Assembly: GCA_965199175.1 (NCBI GenBank)
Contig: OZ240684.1
Coordinates: forward strand, 1,798,001-1,862,000
DNA length: 64,000 bases
Direction of reading: 5' to 3'
From: G963923945 sp965199175
GTDB lineage: Bacteria; Pseudomonadota; Alphaproteobacteria; G963923945
Part shown: in pieces, positions 8,627 through 17,717 of the stretch
Layout of the letters: every line of letters starts with the position of its first letter
Position numbering within the stretch: position 1 is the stretch's first letter
Translations under genes and position numbers: made by a program
Notes under the pieces: model-generated
The model's input: the letters and a program-made list of their open reading frames with translations, nothing else
Database searches by the model: none
Told to the model about the DNA's origin: nothing

Positions 8627-9859
8627 ATGACAGGTTCCAGGCGTCAGGTCAGGAAAGTTGTTCTCGCATATTCTGGTGGTCTTGATACATCGATTATTCT
8701 TCGGTGGTTGCAAGAGACATATGGATGCGAAGTGGTCACCTTCACCGCTGATCTGGGTCAGGGTGAGGAACTTGAATCAGCCCGTACCAAAGCTGAGCTC
8801 ATGGGGGTTCAGGAGGTTTATGTTGAAGATTTGCGGGAAGAATTTGTACGCGATTACGTTTTCCCGATGTTCCGGGCCAATGCTGCCTATGAGGGGTGTT
8901 ATCTTCTCGGGACTTCGATTGCCCGTCCATTGATTGCCAGGCGGCAGATTGAAATTGCTGCTGAGGTGGGTGCGGATGCGGTGGCGCATGGAGCAACCGG
9001 TAAAGGCAATGATCAGGTGCGGTTTGAATTGGGTTATTACGCCAATAACCCGGATATCACGGTCATTTCGCCGTGGCGTGAATGGGATCTGGCTTCCCGC
9101 GAGGATCTGATCAGCTATGCGGAGAAGCGGCAGATCCCGGTTCCCCGTGACAAACGCGGTGAGGCTCCCTACTCGACTGATGCCAATTTGCTCCATATTT
9201 CTTATGAGGGTAAAATTCTCGAAGATCCCTGGATAGAGCCGGATCCTGACATGTTTACCCGTTCGGTGGCGGCTGAACATGCGCCTGATCAGCCGACCTA
9301 TCTGGAAATCAGCTTTGAATGTGGGGATCCGGTGGCTCTTGATGGCGAATCGCTTTCTCCTGCGGTTTTGTTATCTCGTCTCAATGACTTAGGCGGAGCC
9401 AACGGTATCGGGCGTTTGGACCTGGTTGAAAATCGTTTCGTTGGCATGAAATCGCGCGGTGTCTATGAAACCCCCGGCGGGACCCTTTTGGCCCTGGCTC
9501 ATCGGGCGGTTGAAAGCCTGACCCTGGATCGTGATGCCTCACATCTTAAGGATGAATTGATGCCCCGTTATGCTGAGCTGGTCTATAATGGTTTTTGGTT
9601 TTCGCCCCAACGCGAGATGATCCAGGCCCTGGTTGATGAAAGCCAACGCCATGTTTCCGGGGTTGTCCGGCTCAGTCTTTTCAAGGGGACCGCACGGGTG
9701 GTGGGTCGTCAGTCGGCAGACAGTCTCTATGATCAATCCCTGGCCACGTTCGGGGATGGTGCGGCCTATGACCATAACGATGCCGAAGGGTTTATCCGCC
9801 TGAAGGCTCTGCCATTGCGTTCCCTGAGCCGCCGTCGCCTGCAAAAAAACAGACCCTAG
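8627..9859 (+). CDS. argG: Argininosuccinate synthase
   Basis: ArgG condenses citrulline and aspartate with ATP in arginine synthesis. The N-terminal ATP pyrophosphatase loop AYSGGLDTS is at about 14-22. The citrulline/aspartate-binding region GCYLLGTSIARPLIA and the HGATGKGNDQVRFE motif follow. The 410-residue length is normal. The start is chosen at 8627 because GGCGGAGA lies just upstream; the frame is open from 8588, inside rlmN. It is tightly coupled to rlmN (one base between stop and start), so the two are likely co-transcribed. Confidence 0.98.
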   Translation: MTGSRRQVRKVVLAYSGGLDTSIILRWLQETYGCEVVTFTADLGQGEELESARTKAELMGVQEVYVEDLREEFVRDYVFPMFRANAAYEGCYLLGTSIARPLIARRQIEIAAEVGADAVAHGATGKGNDQVRFELGYYANNPDITVISPWREWDLASREDLISYAEKRQIPVPRDKRGEAPYSTDANLLHISYEGKILEDPWIEPDPDMFTRSVAAEHAPDQPTYLEISFECGDPVALDGESLSPAVLLSRLNDLGGANGIGRLDLVENRFVGMKSRGVYETPGGTLLALAHRAVESLTLDRDASHLKDELMPRYAELVYNGFWFSPQREMIQALVDESQRHVSGVVRLSLFKGTARVVGRQSADSLYDQSLATFGDGAAYDHNDAEGFIRLKALPLRSLSRRRLQKNRP

Positions 9860-10283
9860 ACGATTTATTCACTGATCCCAAACAGATAGGGGATTGTGTT
9901 CGTTGAGCAGGGGTATGGTCCCTGGGCCGGACCATGCGCTGTTTCCGGGTATTTTTCGCTGAGGGTTTTTCGGTGATGCTGTCATAAAAACTTCATAAAA
10001 ATTCCAAAAAAGTGGCTTTGAACTATGGTTTAGTCGGCTCGATTCCTAAAGATATGATCACATTTCTGATTCATATCTCTTAGTGATAGAGGGTGTGAAA
10101 GGGTGATTGATTACCGGTATTTTTCAGGAAATTTCGCTTTTGCTAAAACATAAATTTGGGCGACATAAGAAACGATTTTGGATCATCTGATTTGTTAAAT
10201 AACAGCTGACACTCACGAAACCAGAAAAACCAACAGAAACTAAAAAAGAAACCAGGAAACTAAAAAAAAGGAGAAACGATATC
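9860..10283. other. Leader region between argG and the phosphate porin
   Basis: No gene is seen. A hairpin (ATGGTCC 9915-9921 with GGACCAT 9929-9935) without an adjacent T-run may be the argG terminator. The PHO-box-like site lies at 9979-10000. The last part holds repeated AAACCAGAAAAA-like A-rich words and an AAGGAG ribosome-binding site before the porin ATG. Confidence 0.6.
9979..10000 (+). promoter_or_regulatory. PHO box (PhoB site) ahead of the porin gene
   Basis: The sequence CTGTCATAAAA followed directly by ACTTCATAAAA makes two 11-bp direct repeats. The first half-site matches the enterobacterial PHO-box heptamer CTGTCAT exactly, with the expected AAAA spacer. It lies about 280 bp upstream of a phosphate-selective porin and in the same window as phoB, so PhoB control is a reasonable inference. 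Confidence 0.7.
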
Positions 10284-11627
10284 ATGTCGAAATTTTTAAC
10301 CCAGCGGCTCCTGATCGCAAAACCATTAGCATCACGGCTGTTTAAGCGAACCGTTCCGGTTTTCGGCGGTATTGTCGCCGGGTTGGTTTTTGTCAATTTG
10401 GTTTTTGTCAATGCGGCGATGGCTCAGGATGTTTCGGCTCTGCAAGACGAGATCCTTGAACTGAAGGGCCGGGTAGCGAGCCTGGAAGACTCGTCATCGG
10501 ATGGATGTTCCCTTGACCCTAAGAAATTTCTCAAGGTCAAATGCCCCAATTCCTCCCTGCAGCTGGGTGGTCGCATTATGTTGGATGCGGCCTGGTTCGA
10601 CCATGAGGCGATTGGCGGTGATTCAGGCCACGAATTCCGGCGGGCACGGATTTTTGCCAAGGGTGATTTTGCTAAGACATGGGGGTGGAAAGCCCAGTTT
10701 GATTTTGCTGATAACGAAGTTGATACCAAGGATTTATATATCCAATACAGCGGTCTCAAAAAATCTTTCCATAATCTGGTTATCCGGTCTGGTCATTATA
10801 AGGTGCCGTTTTCCCTGCAAAACCTGACCAGTTCTAAATATATTCCGTTCATGGAGCGGAGTCAGACAAATGATCTGTTGAGTGCCTCAGGTGCCGATCG
10901 TAAGACTGGTCTGGGCTTCATGGCGGGGGGGAAGAATTATTCAGCCGCCGCCGGTATTTTCTATGGTTCTGTTGCAAAATCTGCATTCAGAAACGGTATG
11001 TCCCTGGCCGGTCGGCTCACCTATGCGCCGATAGCTGAAAAAGACCGGGTGATCCATCTTGGTGGCGGATTGGTGTATCGCGACAGTTTTGAAAACAACC
11101 GGGTCAGGTTGCGGGCACGGCCAGAGATTCATCTCGCTGATCGGGCGATCAATACCGGTCGCATTGCGGGTTCTGATAACTCTCTGTTATATAACGGCGA
11201 ATTGGCTGGCGTTTATGGTCCATATGCGGTTCAGGGCGAATATATCCGGGTTTCTGTTGATCGCAAAGGGGCCTTAACCCGGCTTGATTTCGATGGTTTC
11301 TATGCCCAGGCGATTTGGTGGCTGACTGGTGAAGTTTCTAATTATTCAGCCTCAAAAGGCGCTTTTGGCCGGGTAAAACCGAAGCATAATCTCTCCGATG
11401 GCGGACCAGGAGCCTGGATGATCGGGTATCGGTTCAGCCGCACGGATCTCTCTGATAAAGATGTCCGGGGGGGGGCTCAGAATGCTCATACCCTGGGTCT
11501 CACCTGGAAGCCTAACCCGTATGTGGCTTTGAAACTCAACGGCAATCTTATTGATGGGAAACGGCATACCTCCGGTAATTCCTTCAATGACAGGGGTGTA
11601 CAGGCCCGGATTCAGGTCGATTTTTAA
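10284..11627 (+). CDS. OprO/OprP-family phosphate-selective porin
   Basis: This 447-residue outer-membrane protein has a signal peptide ending near ANAAMA-Q (about residue 47) and a short coiled-coil, trimer-type segment (SALQDEILELKGRVASLED). The Porin_O_P barrel follows, starting LQLGGRIMLDAAWFDHE with FRRARIFAKGDFAKTWGWKA. It ends in Phe (RIQVDF), the expected C-terminal beta-signal. In Pseudomonas, OprP and OprO pass phosphate or polyphosphate under starvation. The PHO box upstream and the pst genes downstream support a phosphate role here. The Arg/Lys ladder that sets anion selectivity was not checked. Confidence 0.9.
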   Translation: MSKFLTQRLLIAKPLASRLFKRTVPVFGGIVAGLVFVNLVFVNAAMAQDVSALQDEILELKGRVASLEDSSSDGCSLDPKKFLKVKCPNSSLQLGGRIMLDAAWFDHEAIGGDSGHEFRRARIFAKGDFAKTWGWKAQFDFADNEVDTKDLYIQYSGLKKSFHNLVIRSGHYKVPFSLQNLTSSKYIPFMERSQTNDLLSASGADRKTGLGFMAGGKNYSAAAGIFYGSVAKSAFRNGMSLAGRLTYAPIAEKDRVIHLGGGLVYRDSFENNRVRLRARPEIHLADRAINTGRIAGSDNSLLYNGELAGVYGPYAVQGEYIRVSVDRKGALTRLDFDGFYAQAIWWLTGEVSNYSASKGAFGRVKPKHNLSDGGPGAWMIGYRFSRTDLSDKDVRGGAQNAHTLGLTWKPNPYVALKLNGNLIDGKRHTSGNSFNDRGVQARIQVDF

Positions 11628-11720
11628 GGCCGGTTTTTAAGTCTGCCGTATTCGACTGATGGATTGGGTTATGCTGATTTCCTGATTATACCCATTTTTG
11701 TTCTGAAAACATTCATTTTT

Positions 11721-11762
11721 ACAGCCTCCAGGGGAGAGCACCTCCCTTGGGGGCTGTTTTTT
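11721..11762 (+). terminator. Rho-independent terminator after the porin gene
   Basis: A strong stem pairs ACAGCCTCCAGGGGAG with CTCCCTTGGGGGCTGT around a short loop and is followed by TTTTTT. It lies about 95 bp after the porin stop and should separate porin transcription from the pst operon. Confidence 0.85.
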
Positions 11763-12291
11763 GATTCTGTGGTGTATCCCTATCACCATTCATCTTCTTT
11801 TGGCCTAAAGGGCCCGGTCTGGCTCCTGGGTGACTGGTGGCCGGATGTATCGGTTAGGGTGCGTCCGGGGATTTTAATTTCCGGCTTGTATCAGCTGGTG
11901 ACGGGCAAATGGAATCAGGCTAATACATGACCAGAAATGCCGGGTATATTCCTTTAATAGACTGAAATATAATAAGAAATACTACAATAAAACCGTCACA
12001 AAACAGTCTTATAATGGTCGGATTGAATTTATAATATAAGTATGCTGACCAATAAAATATTGGTTGGCGAAAGGAGAGCCTTTCAGATTCCAAAACCGAT
12101 CATTCCGGAAACCGATGATGTGACAAAAAACAAGCGTTTGGTCATGACAGATAAGTTGATCATGCCAGATAAGCGTTTTGATCTTTTCATCATCACATAG
12201 TGATCACTGAAGTCCGGTTGTATGGGTGAGGAAATGGGTGAGGAATCTGTAGGCTTGGTTTTGATTGAACATCATACTGGAGTTTTGCCTG
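11763..12291. other. pst operon upstream region
   Basis: This stretch holds the pstS PHO-box-like site and AT-rich promoter DNA. An unassigned 52-codon ORF (ATG 12042, stop 12198-12200, +) starts just after the site and encodes a Lys/Asp/Ile-rich peptide with an internal near-repeat (MTDK and MPDK). No family is recognised and it may be chance. The pstS ribosome-binding site (CTGGAG, 12278-12283) is at the end. Confidence 0.45.
11993..12014 (+). promoter_or_regulatory. PHO box-like site ahead of pstS
   Basis: CCGTCACAAAA followed by CAGTCTTATAA forms two 11-bp half-sites, each resembling the CTGTCAT-N4 consensus with two mismatches in the heptamer. It lies about 280 bp upstream of pstS, near the same distance as the site ahead of the porin. 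The match is weaker than at the porin but the context is strong. Confidence 0.6.
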
Positions 12292-13329
12292 ATGCGTATT
12301 TTTCTTTTGACTTCTGTTCTGGTGTCTTTTTGCCTTTCCGGGGCTGAGGCACGTGACCAGATCCGTATTGTTGGCTCGTCGACTGTTTTTCCTTTCGCGA
12401 CTGCTGTGGCTGAGGAATTCGGGCAATCGACGTCTTTTAAGACGCCGGTGATTGAAAGCACCGGAACCGGCGGTGGTATGAAACTGTTTTGTGCTGGTTT
12501 GGGGGTTAAACACCCGGATTTTTCCAATGCTTCACGGCGGATTAAAAAATCTGAGGTTAAGAAATGCGCCGAAAACGGTGTGGGCAAAATCACCGAGGTC
12601 AAAATTGGTTATGATGGTATTGTTTTTGCCAATTCAGTGTCCGGACCTGAGGTTAATTTAACCGTGCGTCAGTTGTTTTTGGCTCTTGCGAAGGATGTGC
12701 CCTCTGATGCTGATGGCAACCCGGATAAGCTGGTTCCCAATCCGTATAAGAAATGGAGCGATATTGATCCCAGCCTGCCTGATTTTAAAATCGAAGTACT
12801 CGGACCACCCCCAACCTCCGGTACCCGTGATGCATTTAACGAGCTGGCGATTGAGGGTGGATGTAAAACATTCCCGGCTTTGAAGGCGTATAAGAAGAAA
12901 GATAAGAAAGCCTACAAAGCAATATGCCGTTCAGTCCGTGAGGATGGGGCCTATGTTGAGGCCGGGGAGAATGACAACCTGATTCTCAAGAAACTGGCTG
13001 GCAATCCGAAAGCATTTGGTGTGTTTGGATACAGCTTTCTTGGCCAGAATCTGGATAAGGTGAAAGGTGCTAAGATTGATATGATCGAACCGGATTTTGA
13101 TGCTATTGCCAACGGAGACTATCCGGTTGCGCGTTCCCTCTTTTTCTACGTCAAGAATGATCATGTGGGGGTTATTCCGGGCATGTCGGAATATATTGCT
13201 GCTTTTACCGATGATGATGCATGGGGAGAGTATGGGTATCTGATCGAAAAAGGTCTGATTCCCTTGCCAGATGAGGAACGCGAACAGATCAGATCTGAGG
13301 CATCCTCTCTAACCCCGCTGACCATGTGA
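12292..13329 (+). CDS. pstS: PstS periplasmic phosphate-binding protein
   Basis: PstS delivers phosphate to the PstCAB importer. The signal peptide MRIFLLTSVLVSFCLSGAEA is cut near residue 20. The phosphate loop VGSSTVFPFA, a second loop ESTGTGGGMKLFC, and PPPTSGTRDAFNELA are the classical ligand-binding segments. It has 345 residues. The frame is open from 12265, but the ATG at 12292 gives a clean signal peptide and has GGAG 9 bases upstream. It is first in a pstSCAB-phoU-phoB series running in one direction. Confidence 0.96.
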   Translation: MRIFLLTSVLVSFCLSGAEARDQIRIVGSSTVFPFATAVAEEFGQSTSFKTPVIESTGTGGGMKLFCAGLGVKHPDFSNASRRIKKSEVKKCAENGVGKITEVKIGYDGIVFANSVSGPEVNLTVRQLFLALAKDVPSDADGNPDKLVPNPYKKWSDIDPSLPDFKIEVLGPPPTSGTRDAFNELAIEGGCKTFPALKAYKKKDKKAYKAICRSVREDGAYVEAGENDNLILKKLAGNPKAFGVFGYSFLGQNLDKVKGAKIDMIEPDFDAIANGDYPVARSLFFYVKNDHVGVIPGMSEYIAAFTDDDAWGEYGYLIEKGLIPLPDEEREQIRSEASSLTPLTM

Positions 13330-13380
13330 GCCTTGATCCTGGCTTTCTGAGCGATTTTTTCGGGTTTTAGGGAGATAAAT

Positions 13381-14757
13381 ATGGGGTCTGTCCTGCTTGC
13401 CCTGGTCATTTTGGTGGTGGCTGTTTTTGCCTATCGCTACGGTATCCACCGGGTCCGGCACTCTGCGGCAACCGGGCGGCCCCACTCCCTGTTTGCATAT
13501 TATGGTTATTATGCGGCTTTGTGCTGTATTATTCCTGCTTTGGCGGTTTTTCTGGTCTGGGAATTTTTCGAGCCGATTCTCATTAAACAGTTGGTTTTGG
13601 CTGATCTGGATGCTGATCACACCGATGCGTATGCTGGTCTGCATTCTGTTTTGCTGGATCAGATACGCGACCTTGCTGAGGGTGTTGTGCCGGCGGCTTC
13701 TGCTGATCCGGCTTTGGTTGCAGCAGCAGAGCATTATGATTTTCTCAGGACCATCGGGTCGGCGGGTCTGATTGCGGCTGGTTCAGGAGCATCTGCCCTG
13801 GGTTTTGGCAAGGCAATGAAGGCGATGCGTCCGGATTTTCGCGCCCGCAACCGGGTCGAGGCTGTTGTGCGGGCTGGCCTGATTGTCAGTTCTTTAATGG
13901 CTATTTTAACAACTATAGGGATTGTTTTGTCCCTGGTTTTTGAATCGATCCGCTTTTTCAATTTGGTTCCTCCGGGTGATTTTTTATTGGGTCTGCATTG
14001 GAGTCCCCAAACCGCTTTGCGCGCTGATCAGGTTGCCAGTGACGGCAGTTTTGGGGCTATTCCCCTTTTTACCGGAACATTACTCATAACCGTGATTGCG
14101 ATGCTGGTGGCGGCTCCTATTGCCCTGATGTCGGCGATTTATATGTCCCAGTATGCTTCGGCGCATGTGCGCTCAGTGGTTAAACCGGCATTGGAGATTT
14201 TGGCCGGTGTGCCGACAGTGGTTTATGGTTTCTTTGCGGCATTGACTGTCGCACCGTTACTGCGTGAAGCCGGGGTTTCCCTGGGTCTGGATGTTGCCTC
14301 AGAAAGTGCCCTGGCGGCTGGTCTGGTGATGGGAATCATGATTATTCCCTTCATTTCATCATTGTCGGATGATGTTATTACCTCGGTGCCACGGGCTTTA
14401 CGTGATGGTTCTTATGCTCTGGGGGCAACACCATCGGAAACCATGCGTAAAGTCATTTTTCCCGCCGCATTGCCCGGGATTGTCGGGGCTTTTCTCCTGG
14501 CGGTTTCGCGGGCTATTGGCGAGACCATGATCGTGGTTATGGCGGCTGGTCTGGCAGCCAATCTGACCGCCAATCCTCTGGAGGCAGTCACCACAGTGAC
14601 GGTGCAGATTGTAACATTGCTGGTTGGTGATCAGGAATTCGATAGTGCCAAGACGTTGTCTGCATTCGCTCTGGGCATGGTGTTATTCCTGGTGACATTA
14701 TCTCTGAATGCCGCTGCCCTGAAAATTATTCAGCGTTATCGTGAAAAATATGACTGA
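13381..14757 (+). CDS. pstC: PstC phosphate ABC transporter permease
   Basis: This inner-membrane permease has 458 residues, the long form found in alphaproteobacteria. It has an extra N-terminal pair of membrane segments and a periplasmic/cytoplasmic insert (about 1-190) before the core MetI-like permease domain. The core carries the EAA-type loop near DVITSVPRALRDGSYALGAT and the GETMIVVMAAG motif. Its 3' end overlaps pstA by 8 bases. It forms a heterodimer with PstA. Confidence 0.95.
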   Translation: MGSVLLALVILVVAVFAYRYGIHRVRHSAATGRPHSLFAYYGYYAALCCIIPALAVFLVWEFFEPILIKQLVLADLDADHTDAYAGLHSVLLDQIRDLAEGVVPAASADPALVAAAEHYDFLRTIGSAGLIAAGSGASALGFGKAMKAMRPDFRARNRVEAVVRAGLIVSSLMAILTTIGIVLSLVFESIRFFNLVPPGDFLLGLHWSPQTALRADQVASDGSFGAIPLFTGTLLITVIAMLVAAPIALMSAIYMSQYASAHVRSVVKPALEILAGVPTVVYGFFAALTVAPLLREAGVSLGLDVASESALAAGLVMGIMIIPFISSLSDDVITSVPRALRDGSYALGATPSETMRKVIFPAALPGIVGAFLLAVSRAIGETMIVVMAAGLAANLTANPLEAVTTVTVQIVTLLVGDQEFDSAKTLSAFALGMVLFLVTLSLNAAALKIIQRYREKYD

Positions 14758-16063
14758 TACTGTTGCTCAATCTCCGGCTCTTTCGTCGGCAGAATCAAAC
14801 CCTGCGACCGCTCGCAAACCCGCCCCCCCGGACAGGGCGAGGATGCGCCATATGCAATCGCGCCGCCGGTCTGAACGTTATTTTCGCTGGATGGGGATGA
14901 TGGCGGTGAGCAGTGCGCTGGGTTTTTTACTGTTTTTGTTGTTTTCTATTTTTTCCAGTGGCTGGAGTGCTTTTTTAGCCACTGAAATTCGTCTTGATAT
15001 TCATCTGGAAGCTCAGAAAGACGGCAATCCGGACTATCGGAAGGCTATTCGGGAAGCTCTGATTGCTCAATTCCCTGATATTCAATCCCGCCAGAATATC
15101 ATGAGCGCCAATAAACTAATGAGCAAATCTGCTGCGCGCGAATTGTCGGCTCAGGTTGCTGATGATCCCGGTCTGATCGGAAAGACCGGGTCCTTTTGGC
15201 TTCTGGCATCCAGTAAGGTCGATATTTTCAACAAAAGCCGGTTTCGTGAAGGCAACACCAAAGTCAATCATCTGCTCAATGAGAATCAGCAAGCCTGGCT
15301 GGAGACGCTGGTTGCTAACGGTGATGTTCGCCTGGTTTTCAACACCCGTTTTCTCAGCAACGGTGATTCGCGGGAACCTGAAATCGCTGGTATCTGGGGG
15401 GCGATTGTCGGCTCATTTTTCACGATCATGGTCACTTTGCTGCTTTCCTTCCCGATTGGTGTCACTGCGGCGGTTTATCTTGAGGAACTGGCTCCCCGTA
15501 ATCGTTTTACCGATTTAATTGAGATCAATATCAATAATCTGGCGGCTGTTCCTTCTATCGTATTTGGTCTTCTTGGTCTGGCTATTTTCCTGAATTTTAT
15601 GGATTTACCGCGTTCGGCACCATTGGTTGGTGGTATGGTATTGGCTTTGATGACCTTACCGACCATCATCATTGCCACACGGGCTTCCTTGAAGGCGGTC
15701 CCGCCATCGATTCGTGAGGCTGCTTTGGGTATGGGGGCATCACCGCTTCAGGTTGTTGGCCACCATGTTGTGCCGCTGGCAATGCCGGGGATTCTGACCG
15801 GAACGATTGTCGGTCTTTCTCAGGCTTTGGGAGAAACGGCTCCTTTGCTGATGATTGGCATGGTCGCGTTTATTGTTGATATCCCGGCGACACCGGTGGA
15901 TCCATCAACTGTTTTGCCGGTGCAGATTTTTCTTTGGGCTGATAGTCCTGAGCGTGGTTTCATCGAAAAGGTTGGCGGCGCGACCATCGTGTTGCTGATG
16001 TTTTTAGTCACTATGAATAGCTTAGCGATTTACTTGCGTAAGAAATTTGAGAAACGCTGGTAA
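14750..16063 (+). CDS. pstA: PstA phosphate ABC transporter permease with DUF3333-type N-terminus
   Basis: The 437-residue product has a basic N-terminus, one membrane span, a soluble periplasmic insert (about 80-200, DUF3333-like, as in other alphaproteobacterial PstA), then the MetI-like permease core. The core has the EAA loop IREAALGMGASPLQV and the GETAPLLMIG motif. A GTG at 14741 is also in frame; I prefer the ATG at 14750, which overlaps the pstC stop. It pairs with PstC in the membrane and is energised by PstB. Confidence 0.94.
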   Translation: MTDTVAQSPALSSAESNPATARKPAPPDRARMRHMQSRRRSERYFRWMGMMAVSSALGFLLFLLFSIFSSGWSAFLATEIRLDIHLEAQKDGNPDYRKAIREALIAQFPDIQSRQNIMSANKLMSKSAARELSAQVADDPGLIGKTGSFWLLASSKVDIFNKSRFREGNTKVNHLLNENQQAWLETLVANGDVRLVFNTRFLSNGDSREPEIAGIWGAIVGSFFTIMVTLLLSFPIGVTAAVYLEELAPRNRFTDLIEININNLAAVPSIVFGLLGLAIFLNFMDLPRSAPLVGGMVLALMTLPTIIIATRASLKAVPPSIREAALGMGASPLQVVGHHVVPLAMPGILTGTIVGLSQALGETAPLLMIGMVAFIVDIPATPVDPSTVLPVQIFLWADSPERGFIEKVGGATIVLLMFLVTMNSLAIYLRKKFEKRW

Positions 16064-16101
16064 CCAACCCGCGTGGTCTTGTTTATGGAGAATATGGCCT
16101 G

Positions 16102-16923
16102 ATGTATGGTTTAGATAATCAACAACCACCTGTTGAGGTTGCTTCGGTATCTGGTGACTCTGGCGACGGTTCCAAATTTCTGTGTTCAGGGGTTGATGTT
16201 CATTATCATGGCAAACAGGCTCTGTTTTCGGTGGATCTGGATATCCGGGCCCATGATGTGACGGCTTTGATTGGTCCGAGTGGATGTGGAAAATCCACGT
16301 TTCTGCGTTGTCTCAACCGTATGAATGATGTGATTGATGGATGCACGGTTGCTGGTCATATTCTGCTTGATGATGTGGATATCTATGGTCCGGAGATTGA
16401 TGTCGTGCATCTGCGTCGTCAGGTGGGGATGGTTTTCCAGAAACCCAACCCGTTTCCTAAATCCATTTATGATAATGTTGCCTATGGCCCGCGGATTCAC
16501 GGCCTGACATCCAGTAAGTCTGATCTTGATGATATTGTTGTCACCAGCCTGAAAAGAGCTGGCCTGTTTGGTGAGGTCAAAGACCGGTTAGACAGCCCGG
16601 GGACCAGTTTATCTGGTGGTCAGCAGCAACGTCTGTGTATTGCCCGGGCGATTGCGGTCAATCCGGAGGTGATTTTGATGGATGAGCCGTGTTCGGCCCT
16701 GGACCCCATTGCTACGGCTAAAGTTGAGGAACTCCTGGACGAATTGCGGCGTAATTACAGCATCGTCATTGTTACCCATTCAATGCAGCAAGCCGCCCGG
16801 GTATCCCAGCGCACGGCTTTTTTTCATCTTGGCCGACTCATAGAGGTTGGAGATACCGAAACCATCTTTACCAGCCCTGGGGATGAGCGCACCCAGGGCT
16901 ATATCACCGGACGATTTGGTTAA
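16102..16923 (+). CDS. pstB: PstB phosphate ABC transporter ATPase
   Basis: The 273-residue ATPase has Walker A GPSGCGKST (58-66), Q-loop VGMVFQKPNPFPKSI, signature LSGGQQQR, Walker B VILMDEPCSALDP and the H-loop IVTHSMQQAAR. The PNPFPKSIYDN stretch is specific to PstB. The first 25 residues are a low-complexity extension. The spacing of 38 bp from pstA and 20 bp to phoU is consistent with one operon. Confidence 0.97.
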   Translation: MYGLDNQQPPVEVASVSGDSGDGSKFLCSGVDVHYHGKQALFSVDLDIRAHDVTALIGPSGCGKSTFLRCLNRMNDVIDGCTVAGHILLDDVDIYGPEIDVVHLRRQVGMVFQKPNPFPKSIYDNVAYGPRIHGLTSSKSDLDDIVVTSLKRAGLFGEVKDRLDSPGTSLSGGQQQRLCIARAIAVNPEVILMDEPCSALDPIATAKVEELLDELRRNYSIVIVTHSMQQAARVSQRTAFFHLGRLIEVGDTETIFTSPGDERTQGYITGRFG

Positions 16924-16943
16924 ACTGGGCAAAGGGAAAGATC

Positions 16944-17666
16944 ATGGCAGTGCAAGATCATATTGTGAGTTCTTATGATCAGGAATTGACTCATCTGCAA
17001 AATATTATCAACCAGATGGGTGGATTGGCTGAAAGCCAGCTTGAGCAGGCGATTGAAGTGCTGGTTAAACGCGATAGTGAGAAAGCCGCTTTGGTGGTTG
17101 AATCTGACCAGAAAATCGATAATCTCGAACATGAAATTTCGATTTTATCGGTGCGGATGCTGGCTCTGCGTCAACCGATGGCTGATGACTTGCGTGCCAT
17201 CGTTTCGGCGATCAAGGTGGCTTCGGATATTGAGCGGGTTGGCGATTATGCGACCAATATTGCTGAACGCTCTATTTCGCTCAGCCAATACCCGGCTGTT
17301 CAGGGCCTCTCAGGTGTTGCCCGTATGGGGAGGGCGACCCGATCGATGATCAAGGATGTTCTTGATTCTTACAGTGAGCGGGACCCTGATAAAGCACGGC
17401 GTATCTGGGAGTCCGATGCTGATATTGACCAAATGTATGCCAGTGTTTTTCGCGAATTTCTCACCTATATGATGGAAGATCCGCGCTGTATTTCTACCTG
17501 TACGCATATTTTATTTGTGGCTAAAAATTTGGAGCGTATTGGTGATCATGCGACCAATATTGCCGAATCTGTTTATTTTCTGGTCACCGGTGAACCGCTC
17601 ACCGGCCAACGTCCCAAAGGTGACAAAGGTGACCATGAACCCTTACCCGATTTGGTTCATCCCTGA
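16944..17666 (+). CDS. phoU: PhoU phosphate signalling regulator
   Basis: PhoU relays the transport state of Pst to the PhoR/PhoB system and restrains uptake. Its 240 residues form two three-helix PhoU repeats (about 10-105 and 115-215), each with the metal-binding E/DxxxD signature. The DIERVGDYATNIAE motif of the first repeat and LERIGDHATNIAE of the second are both clear. The tail is charged and variable. It lies between pstB and phoB. Confidence 0.96.
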   Translation: MAVQDHIVSSYDQELTHLQNIINQMGGLAESQLEQAIEVLVKRDSEKAALVVESDQKIDNLEHEISILSVRMLALRQPMADDLRAIVSAIKVASDIERVGDYATNIAERSISLSQYPAVQGLSGVARMGRATRSMIKDVLDSYSERDPDKARRIWESDADIDQMYASVFREFLTYMMEDPRCISTCTHILFVAKNLERIGDHATNIAESVYFLVTGEPLTGQRPKGDKGDHEPLPDLVHP

Positions 17667-17717
17667 AGTCAGTATTTTTGAGTAAAACTACTGAAAGCAG
17701 ATGAAGAGAGATGGTTT

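Noticed and set aside
11664..11930. 88-codon forward ORF after the porin
   Set aside because: Runs straight through a strong terminator stem and lacks a ribosome-binding site or family match.
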